Origin: Thalassospira povalilytica
GTDB taxonomy: Bacteria; Pseudomonadota; Alphaproteobacteria; Rhodospirillales; Thalassospiraceae
Reading direction: 5' to 3'
Length of the DNA: 64,000 nucleotides
Assembly: GCF_002844235.1 (NCBI RefSeq)
Contig: NZ_PGTS01000006.1
Span: forward strand, 1-64,000
Part shown: positions 38,953-48,758 of the stretch, piece by piece
Position numbering within the stretch: the stretch's first letter is position 1
How the letters are laid out: each line of letters begins with the position of its first letter
Made by a program: the position numbers and the translations under genes
Notes under the pieces: model-generated
Told to the model about the DNA's origin: nothing
Databases searched by the model: none
What the model saw: the letters and a program-made list of their open reading frames with translations, nothing else

Positions 38953-39858
38953 ATGATACAGGCAGGTGCAATACAGGTCATCCCCGGGAGTGGTGGGCAA
39001 CTTGGCCAGATTATTGCCACACGCGCCCTGCCCGGCTCCGGGAGCCAGCCGCCGACCAGCGGGTCGGGCGGAACGGGCGCGTCTGCGCCACAAACCATGC
39101 CAGCCGCCGTCGCCCTTGTCCCGCTTGCCAGCAACACCCCCGCGCCCAACCCGTCACAAACCGGATCGACCACCCTGTCACGGTCGGGGCCGTCCGGTTC
39201 CCTCGGATCGACGGCGGGAACCGCCAGCAGCCCAGAACCCGCGCAGCCATCACCCCCGCCGCCCTCAACCGCGCCGGTCAACCGGGCCGCATCGGTCATC
39301 ACGGTTATTCAGCAACTTGATCCCCGCGATATTGCGGGCGAACAAACGACCGGGGAAACAGACACCCAAAGCCCGACCGAACGCCAGCAACAGGAACGCG
39401 AAGACACCCCGAAAAGCGCCCGGCAACCCACCGCCAACCCGGCCCTTCTGACCGCAAGCGAACGCGAAATCGTCCAGCAGCTTCGCGCCCGCGACGCCAC
39501 CGTCAGAACAGAGGAAGAAAGTCATCAGGCCCTTGCCGGGGCAAATGCCGGCATGATCACCTATAGCTATACCGCCGGGCCTGACGGGCGGCTTTATGCC
39601 ACCGGCGGCAAGGTCAGCATCCGCCCGCTTCAGGGGCTGGACGGTATCGCTGCCATCGCCAATCAGGCCGCGATATCGCGCGCGGCATCGGTGCCGGGAA
39701 GCTCTGCGGCCGACTTCAATGTCGCCAAGGGTGCATCAATGAATATATCGGCAATGATTTCGGCACAGGCCTATGCGGCAGCCGAAAGCTACCGCGCGAC
39801 CATCGGGCTGAATATCGGGCTGAATGCCGCACCGGGATCGGTCGACCTTCGCGGCTAA
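38953..39858 (+). CDS. SprA-related putative metalloprotease-like protein, degenerate motif
   Basis: A 301-residue protein. Residues 1-165 are low complexity (Pro/Ser/Thr/Gln). The C-terminal part (about 170-300) matches SprA-related proteins (CJM1_0395 family): EREIVQQLRARDATVR, SYTAGPDGRLYATGGKVSI and AQAYAAAESY. In the family the segment after VR is normally a zinc-type H-E-x-x-H; here it reads E-E-E-S-H (GAG in place of the first His codon), so the zinc site appears lost. It is a single gene with a weak ribosome site. Confidence 0.75.
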   Translation: MIQAGAIQVIPGSGGQLGQIIATRALPGSGSQPPTSGSGGTGASAPQTMPAAVALVPLASNTPAPNPSQTGSTTLSRSGPSGSLGSTAGTASSPEPAQPSPPPPSTAPVNRAASVITVIQQLDPRDIAGEQTTGETDTQSPTERQQQEREDTPKSARQPTANPALLTASEREIVQQLRARDATVRTEEESHQALAGANAGMITYSYTAGPDGRLYATGGKVSIRPLQGLDGIAAIANQAAISRAASVPGSSAADFNVAKGASMNISAMISAQAYAAAESYRATIGLNIGLNAAPGSVDLRG

Positions 39859-39868
39859 TCAGCCGTCA

Positions 39869-40261
39869 TCATCGGGCAATCTGTGCTTCGACCGCAAGCT
39901 TATCAAGGAGCGAGCGCACATTCACGATCTTGCCATCGCGAAATTCGTAGAACACATTCTCCGAAAAGGCGACCTTCCGACCATTTACCGCAAGCCCAAG
40001 AAACTCGCCCTTTGGCGAGCACTCAAAAGCCAGCACGCTTGCAACATGGGTTTCATTGGCAACCAGCAAATCAATATTGAACCGAAGATCGGGAATTTCC
40101 CGATAATCACGCTCAAGCATGGCGCGATAGCCCGACAAACCAACATGCTTGCCGTTGTAATGCACATCGTCGCCAACATAATCACCAAGGCGATCCCAAT
40201 CCTGCGCATTCAGGCAATCGATATATCCGCGGTAAAGTTCTTCCAGACGCCGGGCGTGCAT
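39869..40261 (-). CDS. SnoaL/NTF2-like protein
   Basis: A 130-residue protein with the NTF2/SnoaL cone fold pattern: an N-terminal helix (RRLEELYRGYIDCLNAQDW), a DDVHYNG strand, a YREIPDLRFNIDLLV strand and a C-terminal FYEFRDGKIVNVRSLLDK. Members are cyclases, isomerases or binding proteins of unknown substrate. GGGGGCG precedes ATG 40261, 10 bases after the pyrC stop, so it is probably cotranscribed with pyrC. Confidence 0.85.
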   Translation of the reverse strand: MHARRLEELYRGYIDCLNAQDWDRLGDYVGDDVHYNGKHVGLSGYRAMLERDYREIPDLRFNIDLLVANETHVASVLAFECSPKGEFLGLAVNGRKVAFSENVFYEFRDGKIVNVRSLLDKLAVEAQIAR

Positions 40262-40271
40262 AAAACGCCCC

Positions 40272-41315
40272 CTATGCGTAATGCCAGAAAATATCAAAGC
40301 CCGGATTGAACACCGTGACCGGACCGTCGCCGGTTTCGATCTTGGCGGGGAATTTCGCCGGTTCCGCGCGTTTTTCCAGCGTGATCTGATCACCGTTTAG
40401 CGGCAGACCATAGAATTGCGGCCCGTTGATCGAGGCAAAGGCTTCAAGCTTGTCAAGCGCGCCTTCCTGCTCGAACACATGAGCAAGAAGCTGCACGGTG
40501 TTGTTGGCGGTAAAGATACCGGCACAGCCGCAAGGGCTTTCCTTGCGATCATCGGTATGCGGGGCTGAATCAGTCCCCAGGAAGAAGCGCGCATCGCCCG
40601 ATGTTGCCGCCGCACGCAGGGCCAAACGGTGCTTTTCACGCTTGGCAACCGGCAGGCAATACATATGCGGATGAATGCCGCCGACCAGAATGGCATTACG
40701 GTTAATGATCAGGTGATGCGTCGTGATGGTCGCGCCCAGATTTTTGTCATTGGCTTTGACATATTCAACGCCGTCTTCGGTCGTGATGTGTTCCATCACC
40801 ACACGCAGTTCCGGCAGACGCTTGCGCAGCGGATCAAGAACCCGGTCGATAAACACCGCTTCACGATCAAAGATATCAATATCCGCATCGGTGACTTCGC
40901 CGTGCACACAAAGCGGAATACCAAGCTCTGCCATCCGCTCAAGCGCCGGCATCGCATTATCGAAATTGCGAACCCCGCTGTCGGAATTGGTGGTTGCCCC
41001 GGCCGGATACAGCTTCAAGGCGGTAATCACACCGGCCTTATATCCTTCCTCGATATCATCGGGATTGGTGCCCTCGGTCAGATACAGGGTCATCAGCGGG
41101 GTGAAATCATGGCCTTGCGGAATGACTGCGGTGATGCGGTCGCGATAGGCCACGGCATCAGCAGTTTTGACCACCGGCGGCACCAGGTTCGGCATGATGA
41201 TCGCACGGGCAAAATGCTCCGACGTCTCGCCAATCACACCTTTGAGCATCTCACCATCACGCAGATGCAAATGCCAGTCATCCGGACGGCGAAGGGTAAT
41301 GCGTTGTGTCGACAT
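40272..41315 (-). CDS. pyrC: Dihydroorotase (class II)
   Basis: Third step of pyrimidine synthesis: carbamoyl-aspartate to dihydroorotate. The 347-residue protein carries the zinc site DWHLHLRDG near the N-terminus, [14 protein letters not shown] with the carboxylated Lys region, and the late [10 protein letters not shown] with its catalytic Asp. AGGAG precedes ATG 41315; the in-frame ATG at 41399 would add an atypical leader. A short SnoaL-like gene follows. Confidence 0.96.
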   Translation of the reverse strand: MSTQRITLRRPDDWHLHLRDGEMLKGVIGETSEHFARAIIMPNLVPPVVKTADAVAYRDRITAVIPQGHDFTPLMTLYLTEGTNPDDIEEGYKAGVITALKLYPAGATTNSDSGVRNFDNAMPALERMAELGIPLCVHGEVTDADIDIFDREAVFIDRVLDPLRKRLPELRVVMEHITTEDGVEYVKANDKNLGATITTHHLIINRNAILVGGIHPHMYCLPVAKREKHRLALRAAATSGDARFFLGTDSAPHTDDRKESPCGCAGIFTANNTVQLLAHVFEQEGALDKLEAFASINGPQFYGLPLNGDQITLEKRAEPAKFPAKIETGDGPVTVFNPGFDIFWHYA

Positions 41316-41409
41316 GTGGCGATCTCCTGGCAACCATTGAGCCCCGTTTGGGAATATGGAGGGTTTCCTAGCAGATTGGGTGGGAGTTGGGAATGTCAAA
41401 GAGACACTA

Positions 41410-41847
41410 TCACCGCTTCACTTTGTAATGAATAGCTGTCCAGCAATTTCTACTGGCATCATGCAGAAATTCGAATGGCCATGTGAACGGGCCGGACTTC
41501 GGCAACTGCAGATCACCGCCATTCAGAAAGTATGTAGCTTCTTCTTCGCTTGAGAAATCAAACGCTGCTGAACTTACGCATGCTCGCTTTTCATCATCGC
41601 TCAGTGGGCTACCTGCAATAATTACATTCACATGAAGTGCAACAATCACAATAGTGGTTGCGAACAAAAATCCCGCCAGAGTTACAAGTTCAAAGAACCA
41701 ATTGTATGTAGTCGGAATTGCAGCTCCATCTGCCTCAGCAAGACTTTTGTTGATCCTAGACACGACCAACAGCAAACAAATACCAAGTGCAGAGACCGTA
41801 GTAGATCCACTCAGAGCCAATGCCACAGGGAAGTACAGCACAGCCAA
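41410..41847 (-). CDS. Hypothetical two-helix membrane protein, possible fusion remnant
   Basis: A 145-residue reading frame with two hydrophobic helices (about 2-30 and 50-75) and a soluble tail with several Trp and Cys. The first usable codon is TTG 41847. The frame stays open upstream into codons left over from a decayed hlyD gene (NRDAGFVDIGQ), so its true start was probably lost at the junction near 41905. I see no homologous family. It is probably not functional as it stands. Confidence 0.4.
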   Translation of the reverse strand: MAVLYFPVALALSGSTTVSALGICLLLVVSRINKSLAEADGAAIPTTYNWFFELVTLAGFLFATTIVIVALHVNVIIAGSPLSDDEKRACVSSAAFDFSSEEEATYFLNGGDLQLPKSGPFTWPFEFLHDASRNCWTAIHYKVKR

Positions 41848-41904
41848 ATAGTACTCCCCACCAATACAGGAGCAAGGGCTGAGAAAAAGAAAGTCACGTT
41901 GCCC

Positions 41905-42300
41905 AATATCAACAAAGCCGGCATCCCGGTTGGCAAGCTTGACCTAAGCACCAGTTTGCTGCCATCAGGGACGATCTTCATCAGGGCTTGTGCGGCTTCC
42001 ACCACGCCGCCGATGGTGGTGACCGCCAACTCCTGCACCACACCATCAATCGGGGCGCGCAGGACCTACTGATCGCGGCGGCGTTCGACCTTGATACGTT
42101 ACTGCACCAATGATCCGCATTCCTGATCAAGCCGCGCGCGCTCGTCAAACAGGTTTTCTTCAAAGTCCGCCAATGTGCTTTGCAGCCGTTCCTGTGCCAT
42201 GGCGATATCGGCATTGGCCTTTTGCACATCAGCCTCAGCAGCTTCGTCAACTTGCACTGAAACTTTTGCAGCCGCCGAAGAACTAGAATCTCCGCTTTCA
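41905..42300 (-). pseudogene. Decayed HlyD-type secretion adaptor (central part)
   Basis: Segments typical of HlyD membrane-fusion proteins of type I secretion are readable in shifted frames: a coiled-coil part (ADVQKANADIAMAQERLQST), the lipoyl strand VLRAPIDGVVQELAVTTIGG with IVPDGSKLVL, and KLANRDAGFVDIGQ. A one-base deletion near 41944 (expected CTTGAGGTC reads CTTAGGTC) shifts the frame; in-frame stops lie at 42066-42068 and 42099-42101. Sequence beyond 41905 is unrelated. Upstream, a Gly/Ser-rich open frame (42300-42451) has also shifted. Confidence 0.75.
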
Positions 42301-42507
42301 TTACCCCCGCCGGGGTAATCGGAATAAGAAGGGTTGTTGGGTGACTTAGTTTCACTGACAGACCGACCTCCGCGAACACTATCTCGCGACGCCCTACCAC
42401 CGGACGAGTGCCCCCAGAACTTCCTGAACTACTTGACGCACCACCTTCCATTTAAATACCCCCTCCCCAATTCACACTTAAAAATAAAAAATTTTACCTG
42501 GCACAAT

Positions 42508-43017
42508 CTAATCTTCAATATACTTAAAACCTTGAAATGTTTCGTAAAACTCACTCAAACACGAGTCATATGAAGAGTAACTTCCATCAAAAACAAACAT
42601 ATTAAATGAATAAACGAATCTATTTTCGTTATATATCACCCTAATAATACAATCACTATGATTATCAACATAGTCATGATTATAAAATAGCTCATTTGTT
42701 GCTCTTCCGGAAGAAATCATAGAATCAATAATTTCATCTTCACTTTGAATTGAAAAAACAATTGCATAAACAGGAACAACTTCACCTGGATTAATAAAAT
42801 TAAAATAACCCCTATACTTTTCATTTATTTTATAAATTTCCGATATATTAGTACCAACATCCAGTATTGACACCACGTCAATTGGCGCGTGATCTGCAAC
42901 CAGCAAATTTTCTTTTTCGGAAATATTTCCCTCTAAATCAACGTAGTACACCTTTGACACAGCCGCGCCTGAGTGAACCCACGCCACAAAAAAAATAACT
43001 AAAGGTAGAATTTTCAC
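42508..43017 (-). CDS. Hypothetical exported protein, AT-rich
   Basis: A protein of about 169 residues with a signal peptide (core LPLVIFFVAWVHSG) when started at GTG 43017, which has GGAAGG 9 bases upstream; the frame extends to 43050. The rest is acidic and aromatic (many Tyr/Phe), with no domain I recognise. The AT content is far above the flanks, which suggests transfer. It lies 40 bases downstream of an HlyD C-terminal relic on the same strand. Confidence 0.55.
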   Translation of the reverse strand: MKILPLVIFFVAWVHSGAAVSKVYYVDLEGNISEKENLLVADHAPIDVVSILDVGTNISEIYKINEKYRGYFNFINPGEVVPVYAIVFSIQSEDEIIDSMISSGRATNELFYNHDYVDNHSDCIIRVIYNENRFVYSFNMFVFDGSYSSYDSCLSEFYETFQGFKYIED

Positions 43018-43057
43018 TCTATTACACCCTTCCAATACATTGATCCGCACCTCGCCC

Positions 43058-43177
43058 CTACCTTTCCCTCAAACTCTCATCCCGATACCACAACATCGGA
43101 CCAAGGACATATTCCAATAACCGACGCTCTCCGGTACGAATATCTACTGTAACGGTCATACCGAGTTCGTTGCTACC
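43058..43177 (-). pseudogene. HlyD C-terminal relic
   Basis: About 39 codons encode the exact end of HlyD-family adaptors: [18 protein letters not shown], then [16 protein letters not shown] and a stop codon. Nothing else of the protein precedes it; the frame is lost beyond 43177. It lies on the transcriptionally upstream side of the central relic, so the two pieces cannot be one interrupted gene and must come from two copies or a rearrangement. Confidence 0.75.
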
Positions 43178-43206
43178 ATGATGAAAGAACATGGAGTGAC
43201 ACAAAC

Positions 43207-43278
43207 ATGACGCCTGAGGCGAAAAGAACAAAATGGCTAACGCCCGGGCTCAAGTTAGCGGTAGGAGCCCCTGCATGA
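43207..43278 (+). CDS. Possible 23-residue leader peptide
   Basis: A short frame starting ATGACGCCTGAGG with GGAG 10 bases upstream. It ends in an ATGA overlap with the HTH gene. It may serve translational coupling; it could equally be chance. Confidence 0.3.
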   Translation: MTPEAKRTKWLTPGLKLAVGAPA

Positions 43279-43523
43279 GCGCACCGTTATTTCTGACATC
43301 ACAGCAAGTTTCTAACCGTTGGGCGCAGGCGGGTATTCTTGGAAGATGCAATAAGCCTATTTCGACTGCGACCCTGGCTTTCTGGCGGAGCGAAGGCACA
43401 GGCCCCAAACCTGTGAAGGCTGCTGGCGCAATCCGATACGGCATCAAGGCTTTGCGGCAGTATAAACGAGAAAACTTTGGGCAGGAATGTGACGTCATGC
43501 CAAATTCCGACGCCCCCGGATAG
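43275..43523 (+). CDS. AlpA/excisionase-like HTH protein
   Basis: An 82-residue protein with a MerR/HTH_17-type fold: FLTSQQVSNRW opening helix, ISTATLAFWRSEGTGPKPVK for the turn and wing, and AIRYGIKALRQYKREN to close. Such proteins are excisionases or AlpA-type activators of integrative elements. It lies 75 bases from tRNA-His, a favoured integration target, but no integrase gene remains. ATG 43275 overlaps the preceding short frame by four bases. Confidence 0.7.
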   Translation: MSAPLFLTSQQVSNRWAQAGILGRCNKPISTATLAFWRSEGTGPKPVKAAGAIRYGIKALRQYKRENFGQECDVMPNSDAPG

Positions 43524-43530
43524 CGCAGTT

Positions 43531-43553
43531 TTTTGCTACCTATTTGCTACCTA
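43531..43553 (+). repeat. TTTGCTACCT direct repeat beside tRNA-His
   Basis: Two copies of TTTGCTACCT, 11 bases apart start to start, follow the HTH gene. They could be arm-type integrase sites; this is inference. Confidence 0.4.
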
Positions 43554-43557
43554 AACC

Positions 43558-43592
43558 AAAAAAGGCTTAGAGGGTGAACCTCTAAGCCTTTG
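43558..43592 (-). terminator. Terminator of tRNA-His
   Basis: Perfect stem AAAGGCTTAGAGG/CCTCTAAGCCTTT with a GTGAA loop and A/T-rich flanks directly follows the tRNA. Confidence 0.85.
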
Positions 43593-43598
43593 AATTTT

Positions 43599-43676
43599 TG
43601 GGGCGAGTGATGGGACTTGAACCCACGGCCCCCAGAGCCACAATCTGGTGCTCTAACCACCTGAGCTACACCCGCC
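43599..43676 (-). tRNA. tRNA-His(GTG)
   Basis: A 78-base tRNA with an eight-base-pair acceptor stem including the G-1:C73 pair that marks tRNA-His, an anticodon loop TTGTGGC (anticodon GTG), a T arm with GTTCAAGTC and an encoded CCA. It borders the decayed island at 41.3-43.6 kb. Confidence 0.96.
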
Positions 43677-44013
43677 ATCGTGTGGCGCGGTTTATATGGC
43701 CCGTGGCCCCCAACGTCAAGCGCATATTTTCACTTTTTTCCGCTGATTTTTCCCAAGCCCTTCAAAGCGCCGAATTTTGCGGGCTTGGGCGATGTGGTGG
43801 TGGTTTGGCTGGTGAATTCTTCATACAAATTCGCCGACCTACCCGTCTGAACATCTTGCATGTCGGGCCACATGCCTTAATTAATCGGGGTCACGAACTG
43901 AACCGCAAAACAGCGTGCAAAACCATGCATATATGTATTTGCGGATTGCCGGCACCCGATGGTTGATCTTGGGGCAACCGGCCACAAAACAGAAAAACAG
44001 ACGGAGTATCGGA
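43677..44013. other. Intergenic region tRNA-His to oxidoreductase
   Basis: Promoter space between divergent units; no gene is supported. ACGGAG at 44001-44006 is the ribosome site of the next gene. Confidence 0.5.
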
Positions 44014-45015
44014 ATGAAGTGGGGCGTTATCAGCACCGCCAAGATCGGCACGGAAAAGGTCATTCCGGCCATGCAGGAAAGCGACAAGCTTGAAATTCTG
44101 GCGATTGCCGGACGTGATCTTGAAAAGACCCGCGAGGTCGCCGAAAATTTGCGTATTCCGCGTGCCTATGGCTCCTATGAGGAGCTTCTGGCCGACCCGT
44201 CAATCGAGGCGGTTTACAATCCCCTGCCCAACCATCTTCATGTCGAATGGACGATCAAGGCGCTGGAAGCAGGCAAACATGTCCTGTGCGAGAAGCCGAT
44301 CGGCCTTGATACCGAAGATGCCAAGCGCCTGATTGCTGCGCGCGACAAAAGCGGCAAACAGGTTCTTGAAGCCTTTATGGTGCGTCATCATCCGCAATGG
44401 CTGGAAGCCCGCAAGATCGTCGAAAGCGGTCAGATCGGCCAGCTGACCGCAGTGCAAAGCATCTTTACCTATTTCAATGCCGATCCGAACAATGTGCGCA
44501 ACAAAAAGGACATTGGCGGCGGCGGGTTGCTTGATATCGGCTGTTATTGCGTTGTCGGCCCGCGCTTTGTCACGGCAAAGGAGCCGGTCCGCGTTGTGTC
44601 GCTGATGGACAAGGACCCGAAATTCGGCACCGACCGGCTTGTATCGGGGATGCTTGATTTCGGTTCGGGCCTTCAGGCGAGCTTTGTTTGCGGCACCCAG
44701 TCCGCCGCAGTTCAGCGCGTGCATATTCTTGGCTCTGAGGGCCGGATCGAAATCCTGATGCCGTTCAACCCGATCCCGGAAAACCCGGCAATCATCCGGG
44801 TTGGCGGGCAGAAACAGCCGGGCTTTGACGAAGCCCGCGAAATCAAATTCCCGGTCTGCAATCACTACACCCTGCAAGGGGAATCGGCGACCGCGATCTT
44901 TGCCGGTGAAAGCCCGGTCGATTATCCAATTGAAGATGCGATCATGAATATGCAGATCCTTGATGCCCTGGCCCGTTCGGCCAAGACCGGCAGTTGGGAA
45001 ATGGTCAAATCCTGA
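44014..45015 (+). CDS. Gfo/Idh/MocA-family oxidoreductase
   Basis: A 333-residue NAD(P)-dependent dehydrogenase. The N-terminal Rossmann strand WGVISTAKIGTEKVIPAM, the NPLPNHLHVEWTIKALEAGK segment and the catalytic CEKPIG motif (about residues 92-97) are all clear; the C-terminal sheet domain follows. The substrate is probably a sugar or cyclitol; dimeric dihydrodiol-dehydrogenase-like members share the ending. ATG 44014 fits the ACGGAG site. It ends in a strong terminator. Confidence 0.92.
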   Translation: MKWGVISTAKIGTEKVIPAMQESDKLEILAIAGRDLEKTREVAENLRIPRAYGSYEELLADPSIEAVYNPLPNHLHVEWTIKALEAGKHVLCEKPIGLDTEDAKRLIAARDKSGKQVLEAFMVRHHPQWLEARKIVESGQIGQLTAVQSIFTYFNADPNNVRNKKDIGGGGLLDIGCYCVVGPRFVTAKEPVRVVSLMDKDPKFGTDRLVSGMLDFGSGLQASFVCGTQSAAVQRVHILGSEGRIEILMPFNPIPENPAIIRVGGQKQPGFDEAREIKFPVCNHYTLQGESATAIFAGESPVDYPIEDAIMNMQILDALARSAKTGSWEMVKS

Positions 45016-45041
45016 TCAGCAGGTATCGACCTTCTTAAATG

Positions 45042-45075
45042 ACAAAGGGCGCAAGCATCTGCTTGCGCCCTTTGT
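45042..45075. terminator. Terminator between oxidoreductase and aminotransferase
   Basis: Perfect stem ACAAAGGGCGCAAGC/GCTTGCGCCCTTTGT with an ATCT loop between two convergent genes. Confidence 0.88.
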
Positions 45076-45118
45076 GTATCGACATATCCGGCACCAGCCG
45101 GATCACGGCACGGCAATC

Positions 45119-46291
45119 CTATTTGGCAAAGGCCTTTTTCATGCGGTCGATGGCATCCTGCATCTTTGTTTCTTCCTTGCAGAAGCAGAACCGCACGAAA
45201 TGGCGCACGCCACCGTCTTCACCTTGATAGAAGGCCGACACCGGGATGGCGACCACACCGGCTTCCTTGATCATGATCTGACAGAATTCGACATCATCAC
45301 AATCATAGCCAAGCGGGCGGAAATCACAGGTGATGAAATAGGTCCCCTGGGAATCCAGGACATCAAACCCGACTTCCTTGAGTCCCTTCATCAGGAAATC
45401 ACGCTTGGCCTGCATTTCGGCGGTGAAGGTTTCGAAATATTCGTCATCCTTGTTCAGCCCATAGGCCACACCGTGCTGAAGCCCCGGCGGCACGGTAAAG
45501 ACAAGGAACTGGTGCGCCTTTTTGATCGGCTCCATCAGTTTGGCACAGGCCGTGACATAACCGATCTTCCACCCGGTCAGCGAGAATGTCTTGCCCGCCG
45601 ATCCGATCCGCACGGTGCGATCATGCATGCCCGGAAACGTCATCAGCGGTTTGTGTTTGCGGCCATCAAAGACCAGATGTTCATACACCTCGTCACACAG
45701 CGCGATAACATCATGCTTGATGCACAGATCGGCAACAAATTGCAGTTCGTCGTCGCTATAAACCTTGGAACAGGGGTTCTGCGGCGAGTTGATCAGGATC
45801 AGCTTGGTTTTTTCGCTAAAGGCGGCGGCCAGTTCTTCGCGCGGCAATTCCCAGTGCGGCGGGGTCACGCGCACCAGTTTGGGAATACCACCGGCCAGCT
45901 TCACCATCGGAAGGTAGCTGTCATAAAGCGGTTCGATCAGAATGACTTCGTCACCCGGGGCCACCAGACCAAGGATCACGTCAGCCAGCCCCTCGGTCGC
46001 GCCGACCGCAACCAGAACCTCTGTTTTCGGATCGACATCGATGCCATAGAACCGTTTATTGTGATCGGCAACGGCCTGAAGCAATTCGGGCACCCCGGCA
46101 AGCGGCGGATACTGGTTGGACAGTTCCATGGTGGCCTTGGCGGCGGCTTCGCGGATATCGGCCGGGCCGTCGGTATCGGGTGCACCCTGCCCCAGATTGA
46201 TGGCCTGATGTTTCTGGGCCAGTTCGTTCATCACTTCAAAGATCGTAATACCGCCCGAAGCAAAAAGCGGGTTGCCGACAAATTCGGTCAT
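45119..46291 (-). CDS. Class I/II pyridoxal-phosphate aminotransferase
   Basis: A 390-residue fold-type I aminotransferase. Hallmarks are INLGQGAPD near the start, NSPQNPCSKVY, DEVYEHLVFDG and the PLP-binding Lys234 in GSAGKTFSLTGWKIGY. The layout resembles the methionine/kynurenine aminotransferase group (YbdL/KAT-like). The normal NPTG-type loop reads SPQNPCS. Monocistronic; the physiological substrate is not determined. Confidence 0.92.
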   Translation of the reverse strand: MTEFVGNPLFASGGITIFEVMNELAQKHQAINLGQGAPDTDGPADIREAAAKATMELSNQYPPLAGVPELLQAVADHNKRFYGIDVDPKTEVLVAVGATEGLADVILGLVAPGDEVILIEPLYDSYLPMVKLAGGIPKLVRVTPPHWELPREELAAAFSEKTKLILINSPQNPCSKVYSDDELQFVADLCIKHDVIALCDEVYEHLVFDGRKHKPLMTFPGMHDRTVRIGSAGKTFSLTGWKIGYVTACAKLMEPIKKAHQFLVFTVPPGLQHGVAYGLNKDDEYFETFTAEMQAKRDFLMKGLKEVGFDVLDSQGTYFITCDFRPLGYDCDDVEFCQIMIKEAGVVAIPVSAFYQGEDGGVRHFVRFCFCKEETKMQDAIDRMKKAFAK

Positions 46292-47112
<821 letters not shown>

Positions 47113-47174
47113 TCGGTCTTGCCTGTCAAAGAACACCGTACGGTAACTAAATTTGAGTTTTAAAGGGTTGCATC

Positions 47175-48584
47175 ATGTCTGACGCTGCTTCTGTACTTAA
47201 TCTGATCAAAGAAAAAGGCATCCAGTTTGTCGATCTGCGCTTTACCGATACCAAAGGTAAATGGCAGCACACCGCGCAGGATATCTGCACGATCGACGAA
47301 GATGTCTTTGTTGACGGCATCATGTTCGACGGTTCGTCGATCTCCGGCTGGAAAGAAATCAACGAATCCGACATGATCCTGATGCCGGATCCGTCGACCG
47401 CTGTTGTTGATCCGTTCACCGCACAGCCGACCCTGATCCTCGTTTGCGACGTTATCGAACCGGCAACCGGCCAGGGTTACGAGCGTTGCCCGCGTTCGAC
47501 CGCGAAACGCGCACTGGCTTACATGAAGTCGGCTGGTATCGGCGACACCGCATATTTCGGCGCAGAGCCGGAATTCTTCATGTTCGACGACGTTCGTTGG
47601 AGCACCTCGCAGGAGAGCATGGCTTACGCGCTTGACTCCGAAGAAGGTCCGTACAACACCGGCACCGAATTCGAAGGCGGCAACCGCGGCCACCGTCCGG
47701 GTCCGAAGGGTGGTTACTTCCCGGTACCCCCGGTTGACTCGGCAAACGACATCCGTGCCGAAATGGTCAACTACATCAACGAAATGGGCGTGCGTTGCGA
47801 AAAGCACCACCACGAAGTTGCACCGTCGCAGCACGAACTGGGTATCGCATTCGGCACCCTGATCGAACATGCTGACGCCGTTCAGGTTTACAAATACTGC
47901 ATCCACATGGTTGCACACCAGTATGGCAAAACCGCGACCTTCATGCCGAAACCGATCTTCGGTGACAACGGCTCGGGCATGCACACTCACCAGTCGATCT
48001 GGCACGAAGGCAAGCCGCTGTTCGCTGGTAACGGCTATGCTGATCTTTCTGAAACCGCTCTGTACTACATTGGCGGTATCATCAAGCACGCCAAAGCACT
48101 GAACGCTTTCACCAACCCGACGACCAACTCCTACAAGCGTCTGGTCCCGGGCTTCGAAGCACCGGTTCTGCTGGCATATTCCGCACGTAACCGTTCTGCT
48201 TCCTGCCGTATCCCGTACACCGCTTCGCCGAAGGGCAAGCGCGTCGAGATCCGCTTCCCGGATGCCCTTGCCAACCCGTATCTCGCATTCTCTGCAATGC
48301 TGATGGCTGGCCTTGACGGTATCGAGAACAAGATCCACCCGGGCGAAGCAATGGACAAAAACCTCTATGACCTTCCGCCGGAAGAGCTCAAAGAAGTTCC
48401 GACCGTTTGCCGTTCGCTTCACGAAGCTCTCGACAGCCTCGATGCTGACCGTGAGTTCCTGAAGAAGGGCGACGTTATGACCGACGACCTGATCGACGCT
48501 TATATCGCGCTGAAAATGGAAGAAGTCGTTCGTTTCGAACAGGCTCCGCACCCGGTCGAATTCGACATGTATTACAGCGGCTAA
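47175..48584 (+). CDS. glnA: Glutamine synthetase, type I
   Basis: ATP-dependent amidation of glutamate; a dodecameric cytosolic enzyme, 469 residues. Motifs: [17 protein letters not shown] (latch and metal region), the EPEFFMFDD active-site Glu, [12 protein letters not shown] for ATP binding, and NLYDLPPEE with the adenylylation Tyr near residue 398, typical of the GSI-beta class. Codon use is strikingly optimised (few rare codons), as expected for a highly expressed gene. It ends in a strong terminator. Confidence 0.98.
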   Translation: MSDAASVLNLIKEKGIQFVDLRFTDTKGKWQHTAQDICTIDEDVFVDGIMFDGSSISGWKEINESDMILMPDPSTAVVDPFTAQPTLILVCDVIEPATGQGYERCPRSTAKRALAYMKSAGIGDTAYFGAEPEFFMFDDVRWSTSQESMAYALDSEEGPYNTGTEFEGGNRGHRPGPKGGYFPVPPVDSANDIRAEMVNYINEMGVRCEKHHHEVAPSQHELGIAFGTLIEHADAVQVYKYCIHMVAHQYGKTATFMPKPIFGDNGSGMHTHQSIWHEGKPLFAGNGYADLSETALYYIGGIIKHAKALNAFTNPTTNSYKRLVPGFEAPVLLAYSARNRSASCRIPYTASPKGKRVEIRFPDALANPYLAFSAMLMAGLDGIENKIHPGEAMDKNLYDLPPEELKEVPTVCRSLHEALDSLDADREFLKKGDVMTDDLIDAYIALKMEEVVRFEQAPHPVEFDMYYSG

Positions 48585-48619
48585 TTCCTTTCACCCGAAA
48601 GGAAGACGCGAAATATCGG

Positions 48620-48649
48620 AAACGCCCGGCCATCTGGCCGGGCGTTTTC
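48620..48649 (+). terminator. Terminator of glnBA
   Basis: Stem AAACGCCCGGCC/GGCCGGGCGTTTT around ATCT; the 3' side runs into TTTT. Confidence 0.88.
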
Positions 48650-48758
48650 ATTTGTATATCATCTTTTGTGCATAACAGGCGGCAATCATTAAACGGTTTG
48701 CTTACCCCTTCCCGATAAGATTTGACCTGACCTTTCGTATCGGGATTTAATCAGACCT

